27,693 nucleotides of DNA from Gemmatimonadota bacterium (lineage in GTDB: Bacteria; Gemmatimonadota; Gemmatimonadetes; Gemmatimonadales; GWC2-71-9): NCBI GenBank assembly GCA_003220955.1, contig QHTW01000069.1:1-27693 (forward strand). The letters run 5' to 3'. The translations under genes were made by a program, and so were the position numbers. This document shows, in pieces, positions 1 through 9,399 of this stretch. How positions within the stretch are numbered: the first letter of the stretch is position 1; every line of letters starts with the position of its first letter. The notes below the pieces were generated by a model. It saw nothing but the letters and a program-made list of their open reading frames with translations. It had not been told where the DNA came from and ran no database searches.

Positions 1-1593
<1,593 letters not shown>

Positions 1594-1597
<4 letters not shown>

Positions 1598-2049
1598 CGG
1601 TCCGGTTCACGCTCAACGGTGCTCCCGTGAGCGTTGAATGCGCAGGGTCGCGGCGACTCCTCGATACCTTGCGCGAAGATCTCGGCAAGACCGGTACCAA
1701 AGAGGGCTGCGGCGAAGGGGAGTGCGGCGCATGCTCGGTCCTCATCGACGGCGAGGTCGTGGACAGCTGCCTGGTCGCGGTCGGTCAGATCGAAGGCCGC
1801 AATGTCGTCACTGTGGAAGGACTCGCTGGACCGGACGGCAAGTTGTCCCGCCTGCAGCAGGCCTTCATCGAGCACGGCGCGGCACAATGTGGGATCTGCA
1901 CGCCGGGGATGTTGCTCGCGGCCCACGTTCTGCTGCAGCGCACGCTCCCACCGAGCGCTGATGACGTTCGGGAGGGGCTCGCCGGCAATCTGTGTCGGTG
2001 TACCGGCTACACGAAAATCATCGAGGCGGTGCTGTCATGTACGACGTGA
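1594..2049 (+). CDS. Xanthine dehydrogenase, 2Fe-2S subunit
   Basis: A 151-residue electron-transfer subunit with two [2Fe-2S] clusters that passes electrons from the molybdenum site to the FAD subunit. The N-terminal plant-type ferredoxin domain shows GCGEGECGAC followed by a further Cys in VVDSC; the C-terminal helical domain shows QCGICTPGM and NLCRCTGY, so all eight cluster cysteines are present. The start is GTG at 1594, giving a GTGA overlap with the upstream stop; no other start fits the conserved VRFTLNG beginning. Length is normal for the family. It overlaps the FAD subunit start by 13 bases. The same architecture is used by other molybdenum hydroxylases, so xanthine as substrate rests on the neighbours. 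Confidence 0.92.
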
Positions 2050-2813
2050 CCTATCTCCGTCCCACGAACCTGAAGGATGCCGTGCAGTTGTATCGCGCGA
2101 CCCCGGGATGCCGCCCGCTCGCCGGCGGTACGGATCTGATGGTCATGCTGCACGCGAGAACGCTCCGCCCAGCGCCGCGGGCCGTGCTCGACGTGTGGTC
2201 GTTACTCGAGCTCAAGGGAGTGCGGCGATCGCAGGGGATGCTGGAAATCGGTGCGGCGGAGTCCTACACCGGCATCATCCGGTCGCGCGACGCGCAGGAG
2301 CATGTCCCGGCGCTGGTGGCGGCGGCGCGCACGATCGGGGCCGCGCAGATCCAGAATCGCGGCACCCTCGGCGGCAACCTGGCGAATGCGTCTCCCGCCG
2401 GCGACACGTTGCCGGTTCTGCTGGCCTATGATGCCGTCGTGGTGACCGACCGGCGCTCGATTCCGATCGACCAGTTTTTCACCGGCTATCGCAAGACCGC
2501 GCTGCAGCCCGATGAGCTGATTGTGGCGGTGCGGATGCCCCTCGGCCGTCGGGTCGTATTTCGCAAAGTGGGGACGCGTGCCGCGCAGGCGATTTCGAAA
2601 GTCGTCACGGCGGTGAGCCGATCACCCGCGCGCGTGGCGCTCGGCGCCGTCGCCGAGGTGCCGCTGCGCGCGCGCCGCGCCGAGGCTGCGCTGGAGCGGG
2701 GGGACGTGGAAGGCGCCATCGCCGCGGTCGCCGACGACATCAGGCCAATAGATCGCCGTACGGTTGCCCAGAATGTGCTGCGGAGCCTACTCGATGACTT
2801 GGCGCGCACTTAG
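2037..2813 (+). CDS. Xanthine dehydrogenase, FAD-binding subunit
   Basis: A 258-residue FAD-binding subunit of the molybdenum hydroxylase, which reoxidises the enzyme by passing electrons to NAD+ or another acceptor. The PCMH-type FAD motifs are visible: PLAGGTDLMV near residues 29-38 and QNRGTLGGNLANASPAGD near residues 102-121. The start is ATG at 2037 (MYDVTYLRPT, the usual family beginning), inside the end of the 2Fe-2S gene with GAGGCGG upstream; an upstream in-frame ATG at 1992 would add residues that are only the 2Fe-2S gene read in another frame. It is slightly shorter than many homologues at the C-terminus. Its TAG stop is interleaved with the TAA stop of the convergent allC gene. 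Confidence 0.9.
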   Translation: MYDVTYLRPTNLKDAVQLYRATPGCRPLAGGTDLMVMLHARTLRPAPRAVLDVWSLLELKGVRRSQGMLEIGAAESYTGIIRSRDAQEHVPALVAAARTIGAAQIQNRGTLGGNLANASPAGDTLPVLLAYDAVVVTDRRSIPIDQFFTGYRKTALQPDELIVAVRMPLGRRVVFRKVGTRAAQAISKVVTAVSRSPARVALGAVAEVPLRARRAEAALERGDVEGAIAAVADDIRPIDRRTVAQNVLRSLLDDLART

Positions 2814-4000
2814 TATGCGAGTAACTCGAGAGCCTTAGCCAAAACCTTCGTGCCAAGCTCCACATGCTCTCGCTTCGTCGCTTCTTCCGGGCAGTGTGAC
2901 CGCCCTCCGATGCTCGGCACAAACAGCATCCCCACCTTGCACCGCGCCGCGAGGATCTGGGCGTCGTGCCCGGCCCCGCTCACCATCTCGACGGCTTGAA
3001 CTCCGCAGTCCTTCGCTGCCCGCGTGAGGACGGCGCGGACATCCGAATGCATCGGCACGGGAGGGCGCTCCTGGAGCATCCGAATGTCGAGTCCGAGCCC
3101 GCGCTCCGATGCGATCGTGGCGCACAGCGACCGAATGCGCTCCTCCAGCGCGCGGCGCGCGCCCAGATCCGAATGGCGTACGTCGATCGTGAAAATCACG
3201 CGGCCGGGCACAACGTTGATCTGGTCGGGCTCCGCCCGCACTTTGCCGACGGTGGCGACGGCCGGCTTGCCGAGCGAGCGGGCGATCGACTCCACCGCCT
3301 GAATCATCGCGGCCGCCCCGGTCAACGCATCGCGCCGCGACTCCATGGGGGTCGTGCCGGCGTGGTCCGCGCGGCCCGTCACCGTGAGTTCGAGATGGGC
3401 CGTCCCGACGATCGCGCTCACGATCGCGAGTGGCGTGCCGGAGGATTCCAGCACCGCACCTTGCTCGATGTGCAGCTCGACGAACGTATCGATGTCCTCG
3501 CGCGCCGCGTTCGCGACTTTGGTCGGGTCTAAGCCGCGCTCGCGCATCGCGGCGGCGATCTCGGGATCGACGCTGTCGATCGATCCCGTGATCGCGCGAG
3601 AGCCCCAGAAGTTCGTCCTGAACCGCGAGCCCTCCTCTTCACAGATCGCGACAACTTCGAGCGGGCGCTTGGGCGTGCCCTTGGCTTTGAGCAGCGCTTC
3701 GACGGCGGTGAGTCCGGCCACGATGCCGAGCGCGCCGTCGAGCCGGCCGCCGTGACGCACTGTGTCGATGTGGGAGCCGGTGACGATCGATTTTCCGTTT
3801 CCGGCGGCTCGACCCCACAGATTGCCAACCGCGTCCCGGTGCGTTTCGAGCCCGGCCTCCGTCAACCAGCGTTCAACGCGCTCTATCGCGGTCGCCCAGG
3901 CGCTGCTGTAAAGGGGGCGGTAGGCTCCACCCCCAGGGTCCGCGCCGATCGTGTAGAGCTCGTCGAGCCGTTGCTCGAGTAACGTTGGGTCAATGCCCAT
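2810..4000 (-). CDS. allC: Allantoate amidohydrolase (M20 family)
   Basis: A 396-residue binuclear metallohydrolase of the M20 / N-carbamoyl amidohydrolase family. Allantoate amidohydrolase converts allantoate to ureidoglycine, CO2 and ammonia. Metal and active-site motifs are GSHIDTV (about 75-81), an Asp near 88, CEEEGSRF (120-127), ELHIEQG (175-181), RADHAGTTPM (210-219), GAGHDAQ and SHCPEE. The chosen start is ATG at 4000; a TTG at 4012 in the same frame overlaps the allB stop and is an alternative. Sequence alone does not separate it from ureidoglycolate amidohydrolase or beta-ureidopropionase/carbamoylase; position directly after allantoinase makes allantoate the best guess. An AT-rich inverted repeat lies just upstream. 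Confidence 0.85.
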   Translation of the reverse strand: MGIDPTLLEQRLDELYTIGADPGGGAYRPLYSSAWATAIERVERWLTEAGLETHRDAVGNLWGRAAGNGKSIVTGSHIDTVRHGGRLDGALGIVAGLTAVEALLKAKGTPKRPLEVVAICEEEGSRFRTNFWGSRAITGSIDSVDPEIAAAMRERGLDPTKVANAAREDIDTFVELHIEQGAVLESSGTPLAIVSAIVGTAHLELTVTGRADHAGTTPMESRRDALTGAAAMIQAVESIARSLGKPAVATVGKVRAEPDQINVVPGRVIFTIDVRHSDLGARRALEERIRSLCATIASERGLGLDIRMLQERPPVPMHSDVRAVLTRAAKDCGVQAVEMVSGAGHDAQILAARCKVGMLFVPSIGGRSHCPEEATKREHVELGTKVLAKALELLAY

Positions 4001-4003
4001 TCG

Positions 4004-4027
4004 ACATATCAATAATTGTTGATATGT
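4004..4027. promoter_or_regulatory. AT-rich 9-bp inverted repeat at the allB/allC junction
   Basis: ACATATCAA (4004-4012) and TTGATATGT (4019-4027) are perfect reverse complements around a 6-base spacer. The stretch is strikingly AT-rich against the GC-rich background. It covers the last codons and stop of allB and lies 4 bases before the allC ATG. It could be an operator for a dimeric regulator, an RNA hairpin tuning allC translation or a processing site; the sequence does not decide. Confidence 0.5.
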
Positions 4028-5394
4028 AGTGCTAGGGGGGCTCGGTGCCGCACGAATTGCCCCCAGCCTGGCCGGCCGGTCATTTCGCCATCAACGAAGA
4101 CGGTTTTCCCCCGCACAATCGTGCGCACGACCTTCCCGGTGAATTTCCGGCCGAGGTACGCGCTGACACCGCTGCGCGTCTGAAGGTCGTTCGAGCCGAA
4201 GGTCCAACGCTGCTCCGGATCTACGATCGCGAAGTCCGCGTCGGCACCGACGGCGATCGCGCCTTTGCGTGGATAGAGACCGAACAGTTGGGCCGGCGCG
4301 GTGGCGGTGAGGTGGGCGATGCGCTCGAGCGAGAGGCCACGCGCGTGCAGGCCGTCGGTCAGCAGTACGGGCAGCGTGGCCTGGATCCCCGCGACGCCGC
4401 CCCACGCCTGCCAGATGTCGTGCTCACCCTTCTGCTTGTCGGCCGCAGGGCAGGGCGAGTGGTCTGAACCGATCAGGTCTACGCGACCCGCGACCACCTC
4501 GGTCCAGAGCGCCTCACGCGTCGCAGGATCGCGGATCGGCGGCGCGCACTTGAGCGCTGGCCCGATGCGCTCGAAGTCCTCCTCGGTGAAGGCGAGGTAA
4601 TGCGGGCATGTCTCGGCCGTGATAACCACGCCCTCGCTTCGGGCTGCATCCACCTGCGCCAACCCTTCGGCGCAGCTCACGTGCACGACATGCGCGCGCA
4701 CGCCCCTGCCGGCGCCGCGCATGCACACGAGCAGTCGCTGAATCGCCTCGACCTCCGCGCGCGGCGGCCGCGCACGGCACCACGACAGCCGGTCCGCGCC
4801 GCTGCTCCGTTCTCCTGTGCTCAGCCGTTCCACCGTCTCGTGGCTCTCGGCGTGGACGCCGACGATCGCGTTGAGACGCGCCGTCGTCTTGAGCGCGATC
4901 GCGAGGATGCCATCGGGCACGCGCTGAAAATCGTCGATGCCGCTGTGACTCATGAACGCTTTGAAGCCGATGACGCCCCGTTGGTGGAGGATCTGGAGGT
5001 TGTCGAGGTTGTCGGGGACAAGGCCGCCCCACAGCCCGAAATCGACGAGGGCTTTCTGCGACGCGATCGCGAGCTTCTCGTCGAACGCTGCGGGAGTCGT
5101 GGTCGGGGGGTGCGCGTTGAGGGGCATCTCGAGCACGGTCGTTACGCCCCCGGCGGCGGCACCGCGCGTCCCCGCCTCCCAACCTTCCCACCCGGCGCGG
5201 CCCGGCTCATTGAAGTGGACGTGCGCGTCGACCACGCCCGGAAGCACCACCCGATTTCGCGCGTCGATGGTCTCGTCACCATCCCGCACTTCACTTCCGA
5301 TTGCGGTGATGGTGCCATCCAGGATCGCGATGTCGGCTGGGCGTTGCCCGGTGGGAAGAACGACCGTACCACCCCGAATGACGAGAGAGCTCAC
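4009..5394 (-). CDS. allB: Allantoinase
   Basis: A 461-residue cyclic amidohydrolase that opens the hydantoin ring of allantoin to give allantoate. Binuclear metal-site motifs are DAHVHFNEPG (His58, His60), the carboxylated Lys in GFKAF (about 145), His in VGVHAESHE (about 181), VHVSCAEG (His about 238) and GSDHSPC (Asp about 311). ETCPHYL and the overall length also fit allantoinase rather than dihydropyrimidinase. The start is GTG at 5394, overlapping the TGA of the upstream DUF3830 gene (GTGA); the upstream in-frame ATG would add residues unlike the family. The stop lies within the allC junction, so DUF3830-allB-allC is probably one coupled operon. Confidence 0.9.
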   Translation of the reverse strand: MSSLVIRGGTVVLPTGQRPADIAILDGTITAIGSEVRDGDETIDARNRVVLPGVVDAHVHFNEPGRAGWEGWEAGTRGAAAGGVTTVLEMPLNAHPPTTTPAAFDEKLAIASQKALVDFGLWGGLVPDNLDNLQILHQRGVIGFKAFMSHSGIDDFQRVPDGILAIALKTTARLNAIVGVHAESHETVERLSTGERSSGADRLSWCRARPPRAEVEAIQRLLVCMRGAGRGVRAHVVHVSCAEGLAQVDAARSEGVVITAETCPHYLAFTEEDFERIGPALKCAPPIRDPATREALWTEVVAGRVDLIGSDHSPCPAADKQKGEHDIWQAWGGVAGIQATLPVLLTDGLHARGLSLERIAHLTATAPAQLFGLYPRKGAIAVGADADFAIVDPEQRWTFGSNDLQTRSGVSAYLGRKFTGKVVRTIVRGKTVFVDGEMTGRPGWGQFVRHRAPLALHINNY

Positions 5395-5801
5395 CGCTCT
5401 TCTTCGATGGTGATCTCTTGCGCTCCCTCCCACAGCGTGAGACGACCGATCTCGGAAAGGTGTTCTTGCCCCTGAGTAATTGTCGCAAAATGATTGCCGG
5501 CCAGTTGCCCCACCTTGCTCGCGAACATGGTCGAACCATAGGGAAAAAGCAGCTCGGTCTCACTCATGCCGCCGGGGTAGAGCAGCAGCATCCCCGGCGC
5601 GGGATGGCTGGTGTGATTCTCGAATTCGAGCCCGAGTTTTCGCTCGCCCATTGGAATCCAGGTTGACTCGCCGCTCCAGCGGCAGTGGACTATCTTGGAT
5701 TTGAACGGCAGCATTTTGCGAATCACGGCGACGGTTTTTGGCGCGGCCTGCTCTTCGAGTCGCGCCGTGAACGTCAGGGGTCCCACGCGGATCTTGAGCA
5801 T
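5391..5801 (-). CDS. DUF3830 cyclophilin-like protein in the ureide operon
   Basis: A 136-residue protein matching my recollection of the DUF3830 family (small cyclophilin-like fold, function unknown). Recognisable stretches are FTARLEEQAAPKT near the start, HCRWSGESTWIPMG, FENHTSHPAPGMLLLYPGG, SETELLFPYG and AGNHFATI. No signal peptide or membrane segment. The start is ATG at 5801 (MLKIRVGPLTF); upstream in-frame residues are the antisense of uraH. Its stop overlaps the GTG of allantoinase, so the two are translationally coupled, which argues for a role in ureide or hydantoin metabolism, perhaps substrate handling or a missing step. Function is not established. The ATG shares CATG with the divergent uraH start. 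Confidence 0.75.
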   Translation of the reverse strand: MLKIRVGPLTFTARLEEQAAPKTVAVIRKMLPFKSKIVHCRWSGESTWIPMGERKLGLEFENHTSHPAPGMLLLYPGGMSETELLFPYGSTMFASKVGQLAGNHFATITQGQEHLSEIGRLTLWEGAQEITIEEER

Positions 5802-5802
5802 G
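5799..5802. other. CATG: shared start codons of two divergent genes
   Basis: The palindrome CATG holds the ATG of uraH on + (5800-5802) and the ATG of the DUF3830 gene on - (5801-5799). There is therefore no intergenic region, and each gene's promoter and 5' leader must lie inside the other's coding sequence. Both starts are supported by family N-termini. Confidence 0.7.
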
Positions 5803-6150
5803 CCCAACACTAACCGCCCGACGATTTCGACGCACGTCCTCGATACGACGCGCGGCGAGCCCGCCGCCGGCGTCGCCGTGACGCTGTGGCGGCTCGACGG
5901 CAAGGAGCAGGTCGCGCAGGGGACGCGAGAGACCGATGCCGATGGGCGGATCGCCGCGCTGGGCGATGGCGCCCTGACCGCGGGGACCTACCGGCTGTCC
6001 TTCGAGGTGGGCGCGTACTATAAGAGGAAGGGGACCGCGGCGTTCCTCCAGCGCGCCACTCTGGATGTCGAGATCACCGATCCCAACCGTCGTTACCACA
6101 TCCCGCTGTTGATGTCACCGTTTGCGTGCTCGAGCTACAGAGGCAGTTGA
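5800..6150 (+). CDS. uraH: 5-hydroxyisourate hydrolase (transthyretin-like)
   Basis: A 116-residue transthyretin-like protein that hydrolyses 5-hydroxyisourate, the product of urate oxidation, to OHCU. Diagnostic features are ISTHVLDTTRGEPA at the N-terminus (catalytic His), the Arg region near the middle, YHIPLLMSPF with a second His, and the family-defining C-terminal YRGS. There is no signal peptide, so it is cytosolic. The start is ATG at 5800; an upstream in-frame ATG at 5695 would add antisense of the DUF3830 gene. No good ribosome binding site is seen, and any promoter must lie inside the divergent gene. The next gene overlaps its end. Confidence 0.93.
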   Translation: MPNTNRPTISTHVLDTTRGEPAAGVAVTLWRLDGKEQVAQGTRETDADGRIAALGDGALTAGTYRLSFEVGAYYKRKGTAAFLQRATLDVEITDPNRRYHIPLLMSPFACSSYRGS

Positions 6151-6584
6151 ACCTCTTCGAAAACGCGGGTCCGTTGCTGGATCGGCTTGGTGCGGAAGAG
6201 CCCTTCCCCAGCGGCGCCGCCATGCTCGCGCGCGCCCGTGAAATCCTGAAAGCGCTTTCCGAGCCCGAGCAGATCGCGGTGATCAACGCGCACCCGCGCA
6301 TCGGCGAGGGCTCGGACAAAATGTCGGCGCTCTCATTCAAGGAGCAGGGCTACGATCGCGATACGACGCCGCCCGAGGTCCTCCGGCGGCTGGCGGCGCT
6401 CAACGAAGAATACGAACAGAAGTTCGGGTTTCGCTTCGTGGTGTTCGTGAACCGGCGATCCCAGGAAGCCATCGTCCCGGTGCTCGAGGCTCGGCTGCGG
6501 GGGACGCGCGACGAGGAGCGCCGGACCGCGTTGCGAGAGATTCTGGCGATCGCCGAGGATCGGCTCAAACGGGGGGAAGTCTGA
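6126..6584 (+). CDS. uraD: OHCU decarboxylase
   Basis: A roughly 150-residue enzyme that decarboxylates 2-oxo-4-hydroxy-4-carboxy-5-ureidoimidazoline to S-allantoin, following uraH in the pathway. The catalytic His is in NAHPRIGE, followed by the downstream Glu/Gln segment LSFKEQGYD and the conserved LAALNEEYEQKFGFRFVVF and a closing helix with REIL. HPRIGE resembles the HpxQ-like branch rather than the HPDLA form. The start is uncertain: GTG at 6126 overlaps uraH by 25 bases, while TTG at 6147 would make a TTGA overlap with an AGAGG three bases upstream. Directly followed by a TIGR03546 gene with no terminator. Confidence 0.88.
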   Translation: MLELQRQLNLFENAGPLLDRLGAEEPFPSGAAMLARAREILKALSEPEQIAVINAHPRIGEGSDKMSALSFKEQGYDRDTTPPEVLRRLAALNEEYEQKFGFRFVVFVNRRSQEAIVPVLEARLRGTRDEERRTALREILAIAEDRLKRGEV

Positions 6585-7100
6585 ATGTTCGCCCTGATCA
6601 AGCTGATCCAGTCCCTCTTCGGCACGCTGCACTCCGAAGGCACGCCCGGCCAGCTCGCCGCCGGCATCGTCCTGGGGTCGTTTCTCGGACTGACACCGCT
6701 CGTGAACCTCCACAACGCAGTGATCTTCGCGGCGCTGGTGCTCCTCAACGTCTCGTTCGCCGGCGGGATGCTGGGGTGGGCGGCCTTCATCCCGTTCGGA
6801 TTCCTGCTGGACCCTGTGTTCGACTGGATCGGCCACAGCCTCCTGTTGGCGCCGTCGCTGCGGGGGTTGTGGACGTCGCTGTACAACCTGCCGATCGTGC
6901 CGCTCACGAACTTCAACAACACGATCGTGCTCGGCAGCTTTGTGTTTGCTGTCCTGTTCGCCGTGCCGCTGTTCGTCGGTACTCGCCTCGGCGTAACGCG
7001 CTACCGGGCCACGATCGGGGAGCGTGTGCGGCAGTCGAAGTGGTATCGCGCCCTCACGGCGTCCAAGGCGTACAACGTCTACAAGATGTTCCGGCCATGA
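6585..7100 (+). CDS. TIGR03546/DUF2062-like membrane protein
   Basis: A 171-residue inner-membrane protein of unknown function with about four hydrophobic segments: LAAGIVLGSFLGLTPL, AVIFAALVLLNVSFAG, the next half at AFIPFGFLLDP, and TIVLGSFVFAVLFAVPLFVG. The early GTPGQLAAGIVLGSFLGLTP and later NFNNTIVLGS are typical of the TIGR03546 family as I recall it. The start is ATG at 6585 with a strong GGGGGGAAG six bases upstream inside the end of uraD. Its stop overlaps the start of the next gene (ATGA). TIGR03546 and TIGR03545 proteins are usually adjacent, as here, which suggests a two-component membrane complex; no function is known. Confidence 0.75.
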   Translation: MFALIKLIQSLFGTLHSEGTPGQLAAGIVLGSFLGLTPLVNLHNAVIFAALVLLNVSFAGGMLGWAAFIPFGFLLDPVFDWIGHSLLLAPSLRGLWTSLYNLPIVPLTNFNNTIVLGSFVFAVLFAVPLFVGTRLGVTRYRATIGERVRQSKWYRALTASKAYNVYKMFRP

Positions 7101-8832
7101 CTCAGCGCCTGAAGATCTTCCGCTGGAAAGCGGTGGGCCCGCTCCTGGTGCTGCTCGTAATCGCGGTTGTGTTGTGGTGGGTGTTCGCCGACACGATCGC
7201 GCGGCGGGAATCGCAGAAGGTCGGCACGCAGCTGCTGGGTGCGAAAGTCGAGATCCAGAGGCTCCATCTCGATCTGGCTCACGGCAAGGTCCTGATCCAG
7301 GGCCTGACGGTCGCCAGCCCGCACGAGGCGTTGCGCAACCTGCTGCAGGCGGACGAGCTGGTCGCGGACGTCGACCTGGTGCCTCTCACCGAGAAGAAAC
7401 TCATCATCAACCGCGTCGCCGCCAACGGGCTCCGCTTCGGGACTCCACGCGAGACGGACGGCCGCGTCGCTGCGAAATCCGGTGAAGGGCAGGGGATTGC
7501 CGGCCGCGTCCTGGCCGAGACGCATCAGTGGGCGAGCCAGTTCCAGGTACCCGTGCTCCAGCTCGCGACCGGCAAAATCGGCATCGATTCCCTCGACCCG
7601 CGGCGGCTCTCCACGATTCCGGCTGCTGACGCGCTCAGCGCGCGCGCCGACTCGAGCCGCCGCGCCTGGCAGCTGGCGGTCGACACGCTGCGCTTGGGCC
7701 CAACGCTCGACACGGCACGCGCCACGCTCGAGAAGCTGCGCCACGCGCGCGCCACCGATCTTGCCACGCTCAACGAAGCGCGGCAGGCGATCGAGCGGCT
7801 CAAGCGCGCGCGTGATCGGGTGACCATGCTCGAGCGCAACGTCACGCAGGGCGTGTCCAATCTGAAATCAGGGCTCGCCGGGCTCGACACCGCGCGGCAA
7901 CGCGACTACGCGTTCGCGCGCGGCTTGCTCAAATTGCCGAGCCTCGATGCGCCGGCGGTAGGCGCCGCGCTGTTCGGCCCCGTCGCGATCAGGCCATTCG
8001 AGCAGGCGCTCTACTATATGCAGTTGGCGCGCCGCTACATGCCGCCCGGCCTGCTCCCGCGCGCCGCGACCGGCCCGAGGCGCATGCGGCGCGCTGGCGA
8101 GAACGTGCGCTTCCCCAAAGAGCGCAACCTCCCCGGTTTTCTCGTGCGCAACGCCGAGTTGTCGTTCCTGTTGCACCCGAGTGCGGAGCAGCCCCAGCGC
8201 TACGCCGGCCGGCTGAGCGGCCTCACCAGCGATCCGGCGCTGTACGGCCGGCCGACCATTGCCACGGCCACAGGGCCGCAGCTTGGCGCTGGCCTGATGC
8301 TGAATCATTTGCATGACATTCCGGTCGATACCGCCGGCGCGTCGGTCGGCGGCGTTCGCTTCCCGGCATTCCAAGTGCCGGGCGTGCCGCTGAGACTCGA
8401 TCCCGGTGCCGCCACCACACAGCTTGGCTTCAATCTCAACGGCGACACGATTCACGCGCGCTTCGCCATCCGTTCCAGCAGCGTGCACTGGACGCGCGAC
8501 TCCGGCTTCGCGAACAGCACAATTGGTGAGTTGATCTGGCGGGCTGTCTCTGGGGTATCGAACCTCGATGTCGAAGCGCGGCTCTCGGGCGCCTTGCGAT
8601 CGCCACGCAGCTGCGCGCGGTGCTCGGCGCGCAGGTGGCCGCCGCCGAGAAGCAAATGCGCGATCGAGTGGATGCGCTGGTGAACGACAAGGTGGGCCCC
8701 GTACGGGCGCGCGTGACCGAGGTCCAGAATCAGGGGCAGGCGCAAGTCGCCCAACAGCGCGCGCGCCTCGACGAAGTGCAGAACCAGCTGGAGCAGCGGC
8801 TGCGCGAGCTCACGCGGATCCGCCTGCCGTGA
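7097..8832 (+). pseudogene. TIGR03545-like protein with a C-terminal frameshift
   Basis: A roughly 578-residue partner of the preceding protein. It has one N-terminal membrane anchor (GPLLVLLVIAVVLWWVF) and then a large extracytoplasmic part with AsmA-like beta and coiled-coil character. The frame from ATG 7097 (ATGA overlap) reads normally to SNLDVEARLSGAL near 8595. It then runs into Arg/Cys/Trp-rich nonsense ending at 8683. The natural continuation (LAIATQLRAVLGAQVAAAEK, then a coiled-coil ending RLRELTRIRLP) is in the frame shifted by one base and stops at 8832. A lost base or short deletion near 8590-8600 explains this. If real, the product lacks its C-terminal coiled coil; a consensus error is equally possible. 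Confidence 0.7.
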
Positions 8833-8874
8833 TTCCGCTCCAAACGCCGCAGCACCCGACGGCGTCTTAGTTCT

Positions 8875-9399
8875 GTGCCCCCCCCGGACGATCTCGTCGC
8901 CCGTGCGCAGGCTGGCGACCAGACGGCTTTCCGGGAGCTATATCGTCAGCACGCCGGCCGCGTGTACGCGTTGTGTCTTCGCCTCACCGGCGATGCGCGC
9001 GATGCCGACGAGCGCACCCAGGATGTCTTCGTCCGGCTGTGGGACAAGCTGCGCTCGTTCCGGGGCGAAAGCGCGTTCAGCTCCTGGCTGCACCGGCTCG
9101 CCGTCAACGTCGTTTTGAACGAACGCCGGACGACAGGACGGCGCGAGCGGCGGGTGATGCCGGCGGAGGATCCGGACAACATGGCAGGGGCGCAGCATGC
9201 TGCGCCCCTCCATCTGAACATCGATTTGGAGCGGGCGATCGCCGACTTGCCGGATGGAGCGCGCGAGGTGTTCGTGCTGTACGACATCGAAGGATACGGG
9301 CATGGCGAGATCGCCCAGCTCGTGGGCATAGCGGAGGGGACGTCGAAGGCGCAGCTGTTTCGGGCGCGGCGCCTGCTACGGGAGAAGCTGGAGCGATGA
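8875..9399 (+). CDS. ECF-type RNA polymerase sigma factor
   Basis: A 174-residue sigma-70 family factor of extracytoplasmic-function type. Region 2 spans about residues 18-80 (FRELYRQHAGRVYALCLRLT, then QDVFVRLWDKLRSF and SSWLHRLAVNVVLNE). Region 4 spans about 117-172 (AIADLPDGAREVFVLYDIEG and a helix-turn-helix GEIAQLVGIAEGTSKAQLFRA cut here into its parts). The start is GTG at 8875; no clear Shine-Dalgarno sequence. It overlaps the following FecR-like gene (ATGA), the usual sigma/anti-sigma pairing. The linker between regions 2 and 4 contains a perfect 24-bp palindrome (9186-9209) that is translated in frame, which suggests insertion of a repeat element. Confidence 0.93.
   Translation: MPPPDDLVARAQAGDQTAFRELYRQHAGRVYALCLRLTGDARDADERTQDVFVRLWDKLRSFRGESAFSSWLHRLAVNVVLNERRTTGRRERRVMPAEDPDNMAGAQHAAPLHLNIDLERAIADLPDGAREVFVLYDIEGYGHGEIAQLVGIAEGTSKAQLFRARRLLREKLER
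9186..9209. repeat. Perfect 24-bp palindrome in the sigma factor linker
   Basis: The half-site AGGGGCGCAGCA (9186-9197) is followed directly by its exact reverse complement (9198-9209). It is translated in frame as part of AGAQHAAPL in the linker between sigma regions 2 and 4. It looks like a REP/short palindromic interspersed element tolerated in a flexible linker; no second copy is visible in this window. Confidence 0.75.

Noticed and set aside
2810..2813. Interleaved stop codons of the FAD subunit and allC genes
   Set aside because: Tail-to-tail contact of convergent genes is common in compact genomes; nothing further indicates function.
4600..5475. 291-codon open frame on the plus strand
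   Set aside because: Antisense of allantoinase, which has complete catalytic motifs.
8590..8610. Programmed frameshifting in the TIGR03545 gene
   Set aside because: No slippery heptamer or downstream structure of the usual kind; a mutation or sequencing error is simpler.
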